From positions 1-9,697 of the forward strand of contig JBMNRY010000077.1 in the NCBI GenBank assembly GCA_050944915.1: 9,697 nucleotides of DNA, written 5' to 3'. Both the position numbers and the translations under genes were made by a program. Each line of letters starts with the position of its first letter. The stretch's first letter is position 1. The notes under the pieces are model-generated. The model saw nothing but the letters and a program-made list of their open reading frames with translations, made no database searches and was not told where the DNA came from. This stretch comes from JBMNRY01 sp050944915. Its GTDB lineage: Bacteria > Bacillota > Limnochordia > JAAZLZ01. Below, one piece after another: positions 1-6,360 of the stretch.

Positions 1-217
1 GTAGAGGTCTTTTATTCCCCAACTACCGCGACACCAATGGAGCGGTTAACGTCTATGGTTTATGTGGTTTCTCAACTCATCTGCCGGTAGACCGTTGTCA
101 AGGTACGTCCGCTTTGACGCTTACGGATCAACTATTAATCCAATGATGCACTAAGGTGAATATTTTCCTTGCAACCTCCCCCTTCTCCACCACAGGCTAT
201 GCCCCAAACCCTTATCG
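1..217. other. Unassigned left end, no gene recognised
   Basis: This stretch follows the stop of the leftward FCD regulator. On the plus strand, frame 3 stays open from the window edge to a TGA at 144-146 (about 47 codons), and frame 1 is open to a TAG at 88-90. Neither gives a protein I recognise, so a truncated gene tail converging on the regulator is possible but unsupported. On the minus strand there is a GGGGGAGG-like purine run near 165-176 but no reading frame of useful length after it. I see no clear terminator for the regulator here. Confidence 0.3.
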
Positions 218-916
218 TTACGAGGTTTTATTCTCTGGGACGCCCTCAAGTTGTTTTTCAACGACAATCCTGCGGAAAGAACTGAGGATATGGTTTTCCA
301 TTCTAATCTTCGCCTCTTGGCAATCCCCCTGGCGTAAAGCCTCCATCAGTAGCTCGTGTTCTTTACTCGATTGTGCTGAATCGGACTGATCGTACCAGGA
401 AGACAATCGTACAAGTCCAATGGTCTTGCGCAAGCTGGCTACAAGTTGTTGTAAGTATTCGTTTCCGGCAATCTCCGCTAAGACCACATGGAAGTCGTCG
501 GAGGATTGGACCAATTCTTCAACTGGTGCCCCCCGCTCCCGGGCAGCGACGGTGTTTTGGTGGATCTTTTCCAATCGTTTTAATCCTTCAGGAGTAATTT
601 TCTTGGCTGCCAGATAAGCCGTTACTCCCTCAACAGCAGCCCTAACCATGGCGTGTTCTTCCATCCGGGAGGGATCTAATCCCACGACAACCGTTCCTCG
701 ACGGGGCAGGGTTTTGACCAGACCTTCCATTTCCAAGACCCGCAAGGCGTCTTTGATGGGCGATGTGCTAACTCCCATTCCCTCGCTAAGCCAGCGTTCG
801 CTTAATCGCTGGCCAGGTTTCAAGTCGCCCCTGACCAAAGCTTCCCTGATCCGGTCGGCCACAACTTCCCGTAACAAAGGAACTTCCGAGTCTCTAATCC
901 GCAACTTGAATTTCAT
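218..916 (-). CDS. GntR-family transcriptional regulator, FCD subfamily (regulator 1)
   Basis: A 232-residue DNA-binding regulator with the usual FadR-type layout. An N-terminal winged helix-turn-helix (about residues 12-78) shows SERWLSEGMGVSTSPIKDAL followed by a wing ending PRRGTVVV. A C-terminal all-helical FCD ligand-binding domain (about 85-220) follows. Conserved FCD histidines are visible at H143 (DDFH), H187 (KEHELL) and H209 (MENHIL), which in this family usually bind a metal that helps hold a carboxylate effector. The residue four before H143 is Ser139, where Asp or Asn is usual. The start is the ATG at 916, with an AGGGGGGAG Shine-Dalgarno a few bases upstream. It is separated from the enzyme block by 360 bp containing a strong hairpin, so it is probably its own transcription unit. 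A perfect palindrome 28 bp upstream suggests autoregulation. The effector is unknown; a sugar-acid intermediate of the neighbouring pathway is a reasonable guess. Confidence 0.9.
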   Translation of the reverse strand: MKFKLRIRDSEVPLLREVVADRIREALVRGDLKPGQRLSERWLSEGMGVSTSPIKDALRVLEMEGLVKTLPRRGTVVVGLDPSRMEEHAMVRAAVEGVTAYLAAKKITPEGLKRLEKIHQNTVAARERGAPVEELVQSSDDFHVVLAEIAGNEYLQQLVASLRKTIGLVRLSSWYDQSDSAQSSKEHELLMEALRQGDCQEAKIRMENHILSSFRRIVVEKQLEGVPENKTS

Positions 917-943
917 CGACTCCCCCCTTCTCCAGAACTGATC

Positions 944-959
944 ATCTGATATATCAGAT
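944..959. promoter_or_regulatory. Perfect 16-bp palindrome, candidate operator of FCD regulator 1
   Basis: ATCTGATATATCAGAT is an exact inverted repeat lying 28 bp upstream of the regulator's ATG at 916. A further half-site TATCAG occurs at 966-971, about one and a half helical turns from the matching half at 952-957. GntR/FCD regulators commonly bind short palindromes in their own promoters, so autoregulation is the simplest reading. I could not define a convincing -35/-10 pair; a TAAAAT-like -10 on the minus strand sits just upstream of the palindrome. Confidence 0.55.
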
Positions 960-1129
960 TTTAGGTATCAGTTTCGACACCCAAGTCGTACTTCCTGCCA
1001 ATAAATAGTTTTTTGTTGTATTTCACGGGAAAATGTAAAAGGTGGGCTTTCCTAAGAAATTGTCTATAACCTTGTTTCAAATATACCAATTGCGACGGAT
1101 GGAGGGATGAATAGTGGATGCAGCGCAAG

Positions 1130-1166
1130 AAAGAGGTGGTTCGCCGTTAAGCATAACCACCTCTTT
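1130..1166 (-). terminator. 12-bp stem-loop, probable (bidirectional) terminator
   Basis: The arms AAAGAGGTGGTT (1130-1141) and AACCACCTCTTT (1155-1166) pair perfectly around a 13-nt loop. It lies about 110 nt after the stop of the last leftward enzyme gene and before the promoter region of regulator 1, the position expected for the end of the enzyme operon. The tail on the minus strand is short (TTTCTTG); the plus-strand tail TTTTGAATTT is richer in T. It may therefore work in both directions, or mainly on a plus-strand transcript. Confidence 0.55.
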
Positions 1167-1276
1167 TGAATTTCGCAAAGTTGGCTTTATTAGTTGGTCT
1201 CCAAGGGATTTCCTAATTAACTGTTCATCCTAGGAGCTAATGGAAGTCTCTTTCGGTTCTTTTTCAATAATTACGT

Positions 1277-2149
1277 TCAGTCCTTGTCTAAGGGCATCTT
1301 GGCCAAAGCCGACATATCTAAATCCCCAAATCCCAACTCTACTGCATCGTCATACATCTGTAACGCTGTTCTAGCTACAGTGGGAAGGATGCCCACATCT
1401 TCAGATAGCTGGACCGCCAATGATAAGTCTTTGCGCATCAAAGCAAGTCTAAAGGATGGGCTAAAATCTCGGGGTAGGATGAACTTCTCCATTTTAAGAT
1501 CAAACATCCGGGAGTGACCCGAGCTTTCTTTGATAACTTGATAGAAGATTTCCGCCGCGATGCCCACCTTTTCCCTCAAGGTAAAAGCCTCGGCCAAAAC
1601 GGCCATATGGGTAGAAGCCAGCAGTTGATTGATCAACTTGATGCTCTTTCCCGCGCCTACTTCTCCAGCATAAAAGATCTTTTTACCCATGGCCGAAAGG
1701 ATCGGTTCGGCTTGACTATAGATGTCCTGATGGCAGCCGACCATGATGCTAAGGGTCCCGGCCTCCGCCCCTGCTTTGCCACCACTTACCGGTGCATCGA
1801 CCAAATGGGCCTTCTTCTCGGCGAATCTGTCTGCCAAATCGATAACGGTTTGGGGATGGCAAGTTGTCATATCGATAGCCATCTGCCCCTCCCGCAAATG
1901 GTCGCAAAGGCCACCAGAGCGTAAATAGACATCCTTTACCTCAGCATCGGCAGGGAGAATTGTAATTACACATTCTACTTTCTCCATCAGTTCGCCGATG
2001 GTCGCCGGTGCTGCGGCACCCATAGCAGCCAATTCTTGGACCGCTCCCTGACTCCGGTTAAAGACATAAACCTCATAGCCGGCCTTTAGCAAGTTCTTGG
2101 CCATCGGTTTACCCATGGTACCTAGTCCGATAAACCCGATCCGTCGCAT
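1277..2149 (-). CDS. NAD(P)-dependent beta-hydroxyacid dehydrogenase, tartronate semialdehyde reductase-like
   Basis: A full-length (290 aa) member of the 3-hydroxyisobutyrate dehydrogenase superfamily, cytosolic, interconverting a beta-hydroxyacid and its semialdehyde. Seen: an N-terminal Rossmann motif GFIGLGTMGKPMAKNL; the substrate signature DAPVSGGKAGAEAGTL at about 118-132; the catalytic lysine K171 in GAGKSIKLINQ; and the late motif RKDLSLA. The asparagine is followed by Gln (KLINQ), which resembles tartronate semialdehyde reductases (GarR/GlxR, KLANQ) rather than the KxxNN of 3-hydroxyisobutyrate dehydrogenases. The second beta strand ends in FNRS, not an acidic residue, which suggests NADP(H) preference. 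The ATG at 2149 has GGAGGGG five bases upstream. It follows the Ldh-family gene by 36 bp, so the two are co-transcribed. 2-Hydroxy-3-oxopropionate reductase is my best guess; the exact substrate is not settled. Confidence 0.88.
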   Translation of the reverse strand: MRRIGFIGLGTMGKPMAKNLLKAGYEVYVFNRSQGAVQELAAMGAAAPATIGELMEKVECVITILPADAEVKDVYLRSGGLCDHLREGQMAIDMTTCHPQTVIDLADRFAEKKAHLVDAPVSGGKAGAEAGTLSIMVGCHQDIYSQAEPILSAMGKKIFYAGEVGAGKSIKLINQLLASTHMAVLAEAFTLREKVGIAAEIFYQVIKESSGHSRMFDLKMEKFILPRDFSPSFRLALMRKDLSLAVQLSEDVGILPTVARTALQMYDDAVELGFGDLDMSALAKMPLDKD

Positions 2150-2185
2150 GATATCCCCTCCATGAAGACTATTTGCTCCCTAGGG

Positions 2186-3244
2186 CTACTTTCCATTGGG
2201 AAAGGCGATGCCATAGGTTTCCGCCACCTGTTTCAGTTCCTCCACGACAGCGCCGGGAACCTCGATGCCCCCTTGAACATTCTTCTGTTCCGCCCGAAGC
2301 TCTAATTCACCGGGGATCAAGATTTCCTCAACTCCTGGCGCCTTTCGTCCCGCCTTAACCTGGGCGAAATAGCTGTCGATTCTTTCACCGAACTCCTTGG
2401 GGTCCATAAAAGCCTCTATATTAATGGCCCCCATGAAAAAACCGACGTTTTGGGGATCTTCAAAGTTTCCCCACAGACTATTAAGCAACGGGCCGTAGAA
2501 GGCCCCCGAAAGAACCCCAGAAAGGATATCGTTGACTAATCCGATCCCGTACCCCTTGGGTCCGCCAAAGGGCAAGGATGTTCCCTCCATGGCTTCATTG
2601 GCATCGGTCGTCGGCCGACCATCTTTTGTGATGGCCCAACCTTCGGGAATGGGCAAACCTTGTTTCGCGGCTAGGATGATTTTACCTCTAGCAACAACAC
2701 TGACGGCCATGTCGAGGACTAAAGGCGGATGGGAACCGGCGGGCACGGCGATGGATAAGGGGTTGGTGCCGAATTTCGGGTCTACCCCACCCCAAGGAGC
2801 GATGGAAGGTGGTGCGTTAGAAATAGCGATGCCGATCATCCCTTGGCGTAGGGCTTGTAATGTGTAGTAGGCCGCAATTCCAAAGTGGTTGCCATTGCGT
2901 ACAGCACAAAAGCCAACACCGGCCCCTTTAGCTTTCTCAATACACAGAGCCATCGCTTTATGGCCAATGACGGGCCCCATACCGTTGTCACCGTCAATTA
3001 GGGCGGTACCGGCCAACTCTTTTAAAACCCGAATATTCGGCTTACTGTTGACTACTCCTACTGCTAATCTTTTTGCATAAATCGGTAAGCGGGATATTCC
3101 ATGGGAGGCAACTCCCCTCAGATCGGCTTTAATCAAACAGTCGGCCACAAGCTCCGCATCAGCCTTGGGTGCTCCGATCTTCTCTAGAACCGATGCGGCA
3201 AAGGTTGTTAATTCTCGGTGATCATAGGTGATGTTTGTACCCAT
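2186..3244 (-). CDS. Ldh-family (malate/L-lactate/ureidoglycolate-type) dehydrogenase
   Basis: A 352-residue oxidoreductase of the Ldh_2 family, which is unrelated to classic Rossmann lactate dehydrogenase. Members oxidise 2-hydroxyacids (malate, lactate, sulfolactate, 2,3-diketogulonate reductase type) or ureidoglycolate with NAD(P). Visible motifs in order: DLRGVASHGISRLP with the catalytic His at residue 48; GNHFG at 118-122; PKFGTNPLSIAVP at about 156-168; LDMA at 177-180; and the glycine-rich GGPKGYGIGL at 227-236. The length is normal for the family. I choose the ATG at 3244 (protein begins MGTN) because AAGGAGGG lies six bases upstream; the in-frame ATG at 3271 would add nine residues and place that Shine-Dalgarno inside the gene. 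It sits 116 bp after the FCD regulator gene and 36 bp before the beta-hydroxyacid dehydrogenase. The substrate cannot be read from sequence; in context a 2-hydroxyacid made from the amide or sugar substrate is likely. Confidence 0.88.
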   Translation of the reverse strand: MGTNITYDHRELTTFAASVLEKIGAPKADAELVADCLIKADLRGVASHGISRLPIYAKRLAVGVVNSKPNIRVLKELAGTALIDGDNGMGPVIGHKAMALCIEKAKGAGVGFCAVRNGNHFGIAAYYTLQALRQGMIGIAISNAPPSIAPWGGVDPKFGTNPLSIAVPAGSHPPLVLDMAVSVVARGKIILAAKQGLPIPEGWAITKDGRPTTDANEAMEGTSLPFGGPKGYGIGLVNDILSGVLSGAFYGPLLNSLWGNFEDPQNVGFFMGAINIEAFMDPKEFGERIDSYFAQVKAGRKAPGVEEILIPGELELRAEQKNVQGGIEVPGAVVEELKQVAETYGIAFPNGK

Positions 3245-3360
3245 CTTTTTCCCTCCTTGTTTATCGATCAATCGTCCTAACCAAGATCCCCATGATAGGT
3301 CTGAGGTCTTTTGAGGCTTTTGACATCTGGGTCCGAGGCCTCCCTATTGGACCAATGAGT

Positions 3361-4035
3361 TCAAGGGGACTCCATAGCTTGTTGTCGCTCCAACAAATCC
3401 TCTAGGGCCGATAGTATGTGTTGTTCCATAAGGGCTTCCGCCTGGACCTCATCGCCAGCCACCATAAACTCGATAAGCTGCCCGTGCTCTCGTACAGCCC
3501 GTTTAGGGCGTCCTGCAACCCGAATGGTCGTTTCACTAAACAATCGGACCCGATGGCGCAATGTGTTCATCACATCCCGGAGGGTCTGATTCCCGGCCAC
3601 CTCCAGGATCACGTCGTGGAACTCATCATTATGGAGCCGATACCGGGCTAAATCGTTTTCCTTAATGGCTTGATCCCCTTCTTTTTGAATAGCGATTAAC
3701 CGCTGGTGAACATCGGCAGCTAAGGGCTTTTGACAACACAGTTTTACCGCCATACATTCTAACGCTGCGCGAACCTGATAAATCTCAATGGTTTCCGTGA
3801 TGGTAAACTCCCTAATTTTCCAACCTTGATTGGGGTTCTTGACGACGAGACCTTCTTGTTGTAACCGGTTAAGGGCCTCCCGGATGGGGGTACCGCTAGT
3901 ACCGATTTTCGAAGCCAATTCATCGATCACTAGGTGTTGACCCGGGGGCATCTCTTTATTGATGATTGCTTCTAGCAGCAATCGGTATACCCGATCCCCC
4001 AAGGTCTCCTGTGGTTTTAGCCGATGTAGTATCAT
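3361..4035 (-). CDS. GntR-family transcriptional regulator, FCD subfamily (regulator 2)
   Basis: A 224-residue regulator with a winged helix-turn-helix at about residues 10-75 (recognition region GTSGTPIREALNRLQQEGLV) and an FCD effector domain at about 80-212. The metal-site pattern is complete: N136 and H140 (NDEFH), H184 (REHGQL) and H206 (MEQHIL). There are two nearby ATGs. The one at 4041 begins directly after AGGAGG (4042-4047) with no spacer, whereas the one at 4035 is six bases away, so 4035 (MILHRL) is the likelier start. The gene lies inside the enzyme block, 65 bp after the amidase gene and 116 bp before the Ldh-family gene, and so probably controls this pathway. It is clearly distinct from regulator 1 and not a recent duplicate. 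Confidence 0.9.
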   Translation of the reverse strand: MILHRLKPQETLGDRVYRLLLEAIINKEMPPGQHLVIDELASKIGTSGTPIREALNRLQQEGLVVKNPNQGWKIREFTITETIEIYQVRAALECMAVKLCCQKPLAADVHQRLIAIQKEGDQAIKENDLARYRLHNDEFHDVILEVAGNQTLRDVMNTLRHRVRLFSETTIRVAGRPKRAVREHGQLIEFMVAGDEVQAEALMEQHILSALEDLLERQQAMESP

Positions 4036-4100
4036 GGCCATCCTCCTGATAAGACTGTCCTTAGCGAGGGAATCCCCCCTTGAACTAATGGTGATCTTCG

Positions 4101-5000
4101 CTATCCGTTGGGCCGCAAATATTTCTTAGGAGTCTGAAAGGCCGCGGTATAAACGGGATTAACCATTTGGCAAATCCGGGCATCCCCGATTTGGGTGATC
4201 AACATGTAGGCATCGGCTGGATCAAATCCATAATCGGCTGCCAACCACAAAACCATATCCCGTAGAGCAATCCGCACAGCCTGCTCCAAGGGATTCGCGG
4301 AGGCAACAGTAATGATGTAATCTTCGGTTTCCACCCGAGGACAACTCATCTCGGGAGGACAACCTTTATGCAAATGAACGGTGAGCCGCACCCGGGCTTT
4401 CGTCTCTACGGCCACACCGCAGACTTCCCCATCCCCTTGTACAGCGTGGACATCACCGACATAAAGGAGAGCCCCCGGGGTGAACACCGGTAGATACAAA
4501 ATGCTACCTGGACCCACATCACGGCAATCCATATTACCCCCGTGAACACCGGGTACCAGACTGCTGAGCTCCTCAACGTTGTGAGCTGTACCGATGGTGC
4601 CGATCATAGGCTGCAGGGGGATCTTAATGTCATCGTTAAACTGAACCTTTCCATCGACGATGGGAGTAATTCTACCGCGGGGTTCAGCAAACCAATAGGG
4701 CAGGGTGCCGCCATCGGTTCGAAAGCGAGTATAACCATAGGTATCAGGTTCGATTTCCTCGATGTGAATGGCGATCATATCCCCCGGTTCGGCATCCTCG
4801 ATGTAGATCGGTCCTGTCACAGGATTTGTCCGGGGCCGAATCCGTAGTTTCTCAGGGGTCATATCTTCCTGTTTACTGTACCGACTCACCCAGGCATCTT
4901 CGGTCTCGACGATGAAGGTTTCTCCGGCGCGGACCCTGGCTACCGGTTCAATGGCACTGCTGAGAACATGACCGATTTTATCACGGGTTACTACTTGCAT
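4101..5000 (-). CDS. Acetamidase/formamidase (FmdA/AmdA) family amidohydrolase
   Basis: A 299-residue cytosolic amidase-family protein. Known members hydrolyse formamide or acetamide to ammonia and the carboxylate, but many relatives in catabolic clusters have unassigned substrates. Seen: NPVTGPIYIEDAEPGD at residues 59-74, HGGNMDCRDVGPGSILYLP from 153, and GDVHAVQGDGEVCG from 182, all hallmarks of the family and in the expected order. The length fits the short bacterial type of about 300 residues. I place the start at the ATG at 5000 (MQVVTRDK) because GGGAGG lies eight bases upstream. An in-frame ATG at 5048 would add 16 residues not typical of the family, and a candidate extended -10 promoter lies between the two. 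Gaps of 247 bp before it and 65 bp after it mean it may have its own promoter in addition to read-through from the aldolase gene. Its role in the locus is the hardest to explain. Confidence 0.87.
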   Translation of the reverse strand: MQVVTRDKIGHVLSSAIEPVARVRAGETFIVETEDAWVSRYSKQEDMTPEKLRIRPRTNPVTGPIYIEDAEPGDMIAIHIEEIEPDTYGYTRFRTDGGTLPYWFAEPRGRITPIVDGKVQFNDDIKIPLQPMIGTIGTAHNVEELSSLVPGVHGGNMDCRDVGPGSILYLPVFTPGALLYVGDVHAVQGDGEVCGVAVETKARVRLTVHLHKGCPPEMSCPRVETEDYIITVASANPLEQAVRIALRDMVLWLAADYGFDPADAYMLITQIGDARICQMVNPVYTAAFQTPKKYLRPNG

Positions 5001-5247
5001 GGGTAAGACCTCCCTAGCATTTGTACATAGAATTGTATCAACCCCCATAGGGCTCCAACGCCCGATGGCAAGCTATTCAATGTCCCGACATTGGTTAAAT
5101 TTTCGGGACCGTGCTCAGCTCTACTAAGGTTTGTTAAACCCACGGTGTAGGGTTGTCTGTAGTCTCTACGTTCGTACCGACCTACAAGACGATTTTGTCT
5201 TGGACCAAATCAGCGTCCCAAACATGGGAGGTCGTGATAAACGTTCT
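5001..5247. other. 247-bp gap with several inverted repeats
   Basis: This gap between the aldolase stop and the amidase start has no gene but several short inverted repeats. These are CAATGTC-CC-GACATTG at 5078-5093, an overlapping pair GTCCCGA/TCGGGAC at 5082-5088 and 5103-5109, GGTTT-GTT-AAACC at 5128-5140, and CAAGAC/GTCTTG at 5185-5190 and 5197-5202. The palindrome TTGGACCAA at 5200-5208 overlaps the last one. None has the T tract of an intrinsic terminator, so a structured leader or regulator sites are more likely than a clean stop. Confidence 0.4.
5032..5058 (-). promoter_or_regulatory. Possible extended -10 promoter for the amidase gene
   Basis: On the minus strand TTGGAG (5058-5053) is followed after 15 bp by TGATACAAT, an extended -10 element (TACAAT at 5037-5032). 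Initiation near 5025 would give a leader of about 25 nt before the ATG at 5000. The spacer is short, so the extended TG motif would have to compensate. It would let the amidase and the genes after it be expressed apart from the aldolase. Confidence 0.3.
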
Positions 5248-6243
5248 CTAAGCCACAGACGTCAATTGGTCGGCTATCTGTTCAACTAGTTCTTTGTCTA
5301 CGTTGATTCTCTCTCGCTCACAAAGGGCAATCACTAATTCCTTCGGGTCAAGACCCCGCTCTTTGGCCACTTCATTGACGAGTCCGTAAAAACTCGAGTG
5401 GAAACCGGCAAAACCAAAAACGATTTCCGTCCCATCGAGGCGAGCCGTCTTTTCCATTAGAGGAACCACAAATTTCTCTCCCACTTCCATGAGCCTTAGC
5501 ATATCGATTCCCGTTTCGATCCCTTGCCGCTGAAAGACGGGAATTAGGGCTTCAATTTGCGCATTCCCGGCGCTGCGGCCTAACCCCCGTAGGCTAGCAT
5601 CGACAAAGGCTGCCCCCGCACCTACGGCTGCCAAAGCATTGGCCACCGAGAGGGATAGATTGTCATGGGCGTGGAATCCGATAGGTACATCAACCCTGTC
5701 CGTTAAGTGACCGACATATTTCTTCACAGCCTCGGGGAGCATGAATCCGGCCGAGTCCATCAGGTGAATGACATCAACACCGTAACGAGCCACAGTCTCA
5801 ACTTGAGCAGTCAACTGCTCCACATCCATGGCGTAGGCTTTCATCAAGCTAAAGTGCACTTCCAAGCCTTTATCCTTCGCGTATTCTATTAATGCTTGGG
5901 CGCTGGCGACTTTATCGACATCGGTCCCTACCCGCACAAAATGTACACCATGGTCGACTAACAGATCGATCTCCTTCCGTTCTGCCCAGCGGGGAGATGC
6001 AAAGCAACCGACCTTAGCTTCTTTGACCACCCTCATCGCTGCTTTGGCATAGTCCTCATCGCTAGCTGCCGCTTTCTTATCGGTCTTCTCGTGGGCACCG
6101 AGGCCCAGTCCATGGCCGAATTCAATATAGGGCACCCCTGCCGCCTGCAAGCCCGCTACGATCTCCGCTGTGTGTTCCGCTGTAAAACGAAAGTCAATAT
6201 CATTGCTTCCATCCCGCAGTGTCACATCCATCACTCTTAACAC
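5248..6243 (-). CDS. 4-hydroxy-2-oxovalerate aldolase-like protein (MhpE/DmpG family)
   Basis: A 331-residue HMGL-like TIM-barrel aldolase, expected to cleave a 4-hydroxy-2-oxoacid to pyruvate and an aldehyde with a divalent metal. Seen: the N-terminal DVTLRDG with R10 and D11; GHGLGLGA at 43-50; LMDSAG at 161-166; the metal ligands H191 and H193 in GFHAHDN; and GLGRSAGNAQIE at 220-231. The C-terminal segment (about 277-328, AGFHSSFYGLVNEVAKERGL onward) resembles the DmpG communication domain that docks an acylating acetaldehyde dehydrogenase, but no such partner is encoded in the window. The catalytic His usual three residues after the Arg-Asp pair's Asp is Asn14 here, and the usual Tyr of the AGVYSSF motif is His282. 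It starts at GTG 6243 with GGGAGG ten bases upstream; an internal ATG four codons later is too far from that site. It is the first gene of the leftward block. The reaction class is fairly secure; the substrate is not. Confidence 0.85.
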   Translation of the reverse strand: MLRVMDVTLRDGSNDIDFRFTAEHTAEIVAGLQAAGVPYIEFGHGLGLGAHEKTDKKAAASDEDYAKAAMRVVKEAKVGCFASPRWAERKEIDLLVDHGVHFVRVGTDVDKVASAQALIEYAKDKGLEVHFSLMKAYAMDVEQLTAQVETVARYGVDVIHLMDSAGFMLPEAVKKYVGHLTDRVDVPIGFHAHDNLSLSVANALAAVGAGAAFVDASLRGLGRSAGNAQIEALIPVFQRQGIETGIDMLRLMEVGEKFVVPLMEKTARLDGTEIVFGFAGFHSSFYGLVNEVAKERGLDPKELVIALCERERINVDKELVEQIADQLTSVA

Positions 6244-6331
6244 TGTCTTTTAACCTCCCTTTCTTCCCCAAAATCTGTCAATTTCCGCTCGGTCAACCAT
6301 ATCCTTCGCCTTTTACTGACCAAAGGATCGA

Positions 6332-6360
6332 ATTATATTTCGTGTATTATATATTGTATA
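6332..6360 (-). promoter_or_regulatory. Candidate sigma-A promoter of the leftward enzyme block
   Basis: On the minus strand TATACA (6360-6355) and TATAAT (6337-6332) are separated by 17 bp, a good match to the sigma-A consensus. Initiation would fall near 6325, leaving a leader of about 80 nt before the GTG at 6243. Two more TATAAT-like hexamers lie upstream in the same AT-rich stretch (6351-6346 and 6365-6360) but lack good -35 partners at the right distance. Confidence 0.5.

Larger units (their letters stand above)
917..1276. other. Intergenic region between the enzyme block and FCD regulator 1
   Basis: This 360-bp gap holds the regulator's leader and palindromic operator (944-959) at one end and the stem-loop at 1130-1166 in the middle. 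The remaining sequence has no convincing gene. One short plus-strand frame with a ribosome-binding-like sequence (GTG at 1114 to TAG at 1231-1233) is discussed among the findings. The roughly 110 bp between the hairpin and the dehydrogenase stop codon carries nothing I recognise. Confidence 0.5.

Noticed and set aside
1121..1175. Resemblance of GGTGGTTCGCCG to a T-box antiterminator motif
   Set aside because: The match is only partial, the sequence is simply one arm of a perfect hairpin, no stem I or specifier region is apparent upstream, and no aminoacyl-tRNA synthetase or amino acid gene follows on the plus strand.
1514..1924. A 136-codon plus-strand frame inside the beta-hydroxyacid dehydrogenase gene
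   Set aside because: It lies wholly antisense to a gene with all family motifs, and its translation resembles no protein family I know.
3300..3345. GAGGC/GCCTC pairing as a terminator between regulator 2 and the Ldh gene
   Set aside because: The stem is only about five base pairs with a long loop and no T tract.
4542..4847. A 101-codon plus-strand frame opposite the amidase gene
   Set aside because: It is antisense to conserved amidase motifs; no recognisable domain.
5001..5048. In-frame ATG at 5048 as the amidase start
   Set aside because: GGGAGG lies at the correct distance before the ATG at 5000, the extra 16 residues are unlike the family N-terminus, and a possible promoter -10 falls between the two ATGs.
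5235..5245. TGATAAACGTT as a second LacI operator
   Set aside because: Only one half resembles the 18-bp palindrome; the other arm does not match, and the site is at the 3' end of the aldolase gene rather than in a promoter.
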